Of a stretch of 64,000 bases of DNA, positions 63,337-64,000 are shown one piece after another (the first letter of the stretch is position 1; every line of letters begins with the position of its first letter). Origin of the DNA: Hippophae tibetana (taxonomy: Eukaryota; Streptophyta; Magnoliopsida; Rosales; Elaeagnaceae); contig CM072810.1 in NCBI GenBank assembly GCA_037013495.1, positions 49,338,843-49,402,842 on the forward strand, given 5' to 3'. Under the pieces are notes generated by a model, which saw nothing but the letters and a program-made list of their open reading frames with translations, had not been told where the DNA came from and ran no database searches. The translations under genes and the position numbers were made by a program.

Positions 63337-64000
63337 TGATTTGGCCCCACAAAGGATCCACATTTTTGTACGCAAATTCCAGCGTTTACATCATTTACCG
63401 AGGGTTTTAAGTGTTTGTCTCACAATTTCCGTTGTACTTAGTTTCTATTTTATTCAAAAGTGTTGTAAATAAGATTTTGGTGCCAGCAAAGGGTTCTTTA
63501 ATTATGCTATCAATCAATATCTATGCTTCCAAAAAACAAATAAGGGAAGAGAAAAAGAAAGGAGGTATGTTCACATTCTAAAAAAGAATAAAACATTTGA
63601 TAAATCGCAATTTCAACTTTAAATGATGATAACTTTTAACTCGGGTATTGAAACGACTATATTATTATATGAAACCGAAGCTCTTAGCGATTCACACCAT
63701 ATGAGATGGCCTCAAATTTGGAATATCATTTTTGTATCTAAATTTCACCATTTACATCATTTATTGAGGGTTTTTAGTTTTTTACCCACCATTTCCGTTG
63801 TACTTACTTTCGATTTTATTCAAAAGAGCCGTAAAGGAGATATTGGTGCAAACAAAGGGTCCTTTATTTATGTGTTCAATCCCTATATATTCTTCCAAAA
63901 AAATGAGTAAAGAAAAAGGAAAAGGCTACTGATGCCATTTAAAAAAGGAAAAAACATTTGATAAATTGGAATTCTAACTTTAAACGACGATAAACTTTTA
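63337..64000. repeat. Partial unit C-A (cut by window end)
   Basis: Monomers start at 63337 (C, 365 bp) and 63702 (A, 299 bp visible). GGATCC lies at 63354. The C purine run is followed by GGTATGTTC with one base lost. Confidence 0.9.

Larger units (their letters stand above)
1..64000. repeat. Satellite DNA array, 176 tandem monomers of about 364 bp
   Basis: Every stretch aligns to the same monomer, anchored on TGAGATGGCC or TGATTTGGCC / TGATGTGGCC. I located 176 consecutive anchors; the spacing is 360-367 bp with one 354-bp exception, and no gap or foreign insertion. All copies face the same way, and both window ends lie inside the array. Composition is roughly two-thirds A+T in sampled lines. 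Shared blocks include CCGTTGTACTTACTTT, TAAAGGAGAT and AACATTTGATAAATCG. Three classes (A, B, C) form higher-order units of 2, 3 or 4 monomers. Such structure is typical of eukaryotic centromeric or pericentromeric satellites. The role is inferred from structure only; a subtelomeric or interstitial knob-like array is also possible. No gene is present. Confidence 0.97.

Noticed and set aside
1-64000. CRISPR array or phage/plasmid repeat region
   Set aside because: Repeats are contiguous 364-bp monomers without unique spacers, cas genes or other coding sequence.
1-64000. Array formed from the LTR or tail of a transposon, or containing an inserted one
   Set aside because: I found no long terminal ends, target-site duplications, primer-binding or polypurine-tract context, or reverse transcriptase or transposase coding, and no monomer is split by foreign sequence.
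1-64000. Monomer as an internal dimer of a 182-bp repeat
   Set aside because: By eye the two halves show no consistent alignment beyond short A+T-rich words. A formal half-against-half alignment could overturn this.

Overview
The whole 64 kb window is one uninterrupted satellite DNA array. I place the start of 176 head-to-tail monomers, all in the same orientation. Each is close to 364 bp: nearly all are 360-367 bp, one is 354 bp, and the last is cut by the window edge. I see no gene, RNA gene, transposon insertion, CRISPR array or unique sequence anywhere. Sampled lines are roughly two-thirds A+T. The many short open frames (all 118 codons or fewer) are the same monomer read repeatedly; they reflect low stop density, not genes. 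An AT-rich array with a monomer of about two nucleosome lengths and a higher-order structure points to a eukaryotic, probably centromeric or pericentromeric, block. A plant is my best guess. I do not recognise the species from the sequence. The only specific lead is arithmetic: 2 x 364 = 728, the repeat length reported for the monkeyflower (Mimulus/Erythranthe) centromeric satellite Cent728. I cannot test that here.

There are three monomer classes. Type A begins GAGATGGCCTCAAATTTGG. Type B begins GATTTGGCCCCATAGAGG (B1) or GATGTGGCCCCACAAAGG (B2) and carries GTTCC/GGAAC dyads. Type C begins GATTTGGCCCCACAAAGG or a variant, carries a 24-base purine run and ends with GACTCGGGTATTGAAACGAC. They are arranged in higher-order units. 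The basic unit is C-A-B, about 1,091 bp. Two different four-monomer units also occur: C-(A/C hybrid)-A-B (about 1,459 bp, only left of 42 kb) and C-A-B-B (about 1,454 bp, mainly right of 42 kb). Two-monomer A-B/C units (about 727 bp) are scattered through the left part.

Layout: 1-12 kb is a mosaic built from a seven-monomer super-unit (2,549 bp) seen three times. 12-20 kb mixes trimers and tetramers and has a 1,454-bp-offset near-duplicate. 20.6-27.85 kb is a ten-monomer segment (about 3,638 bp) present twice in tandem, with a gene-conversion-like patch in the second copy. 28-42 kb alternates tetramers and dimers and contains a five-monomer (1,823 bp) tandem duplication whose junction can be placed within about 14 bases. 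42-64 kb is a much more regular trimer array, broken by three C-A-B-B units, two short units and one clear hybrid at 59.7 kb.

Nothing here works as a gene system. What can be read is the record of unequal exchange and conversion in a young, homogenising satellite, plus conserved sequence and dyad elements that could matter for chromatin or centromere protein binding.
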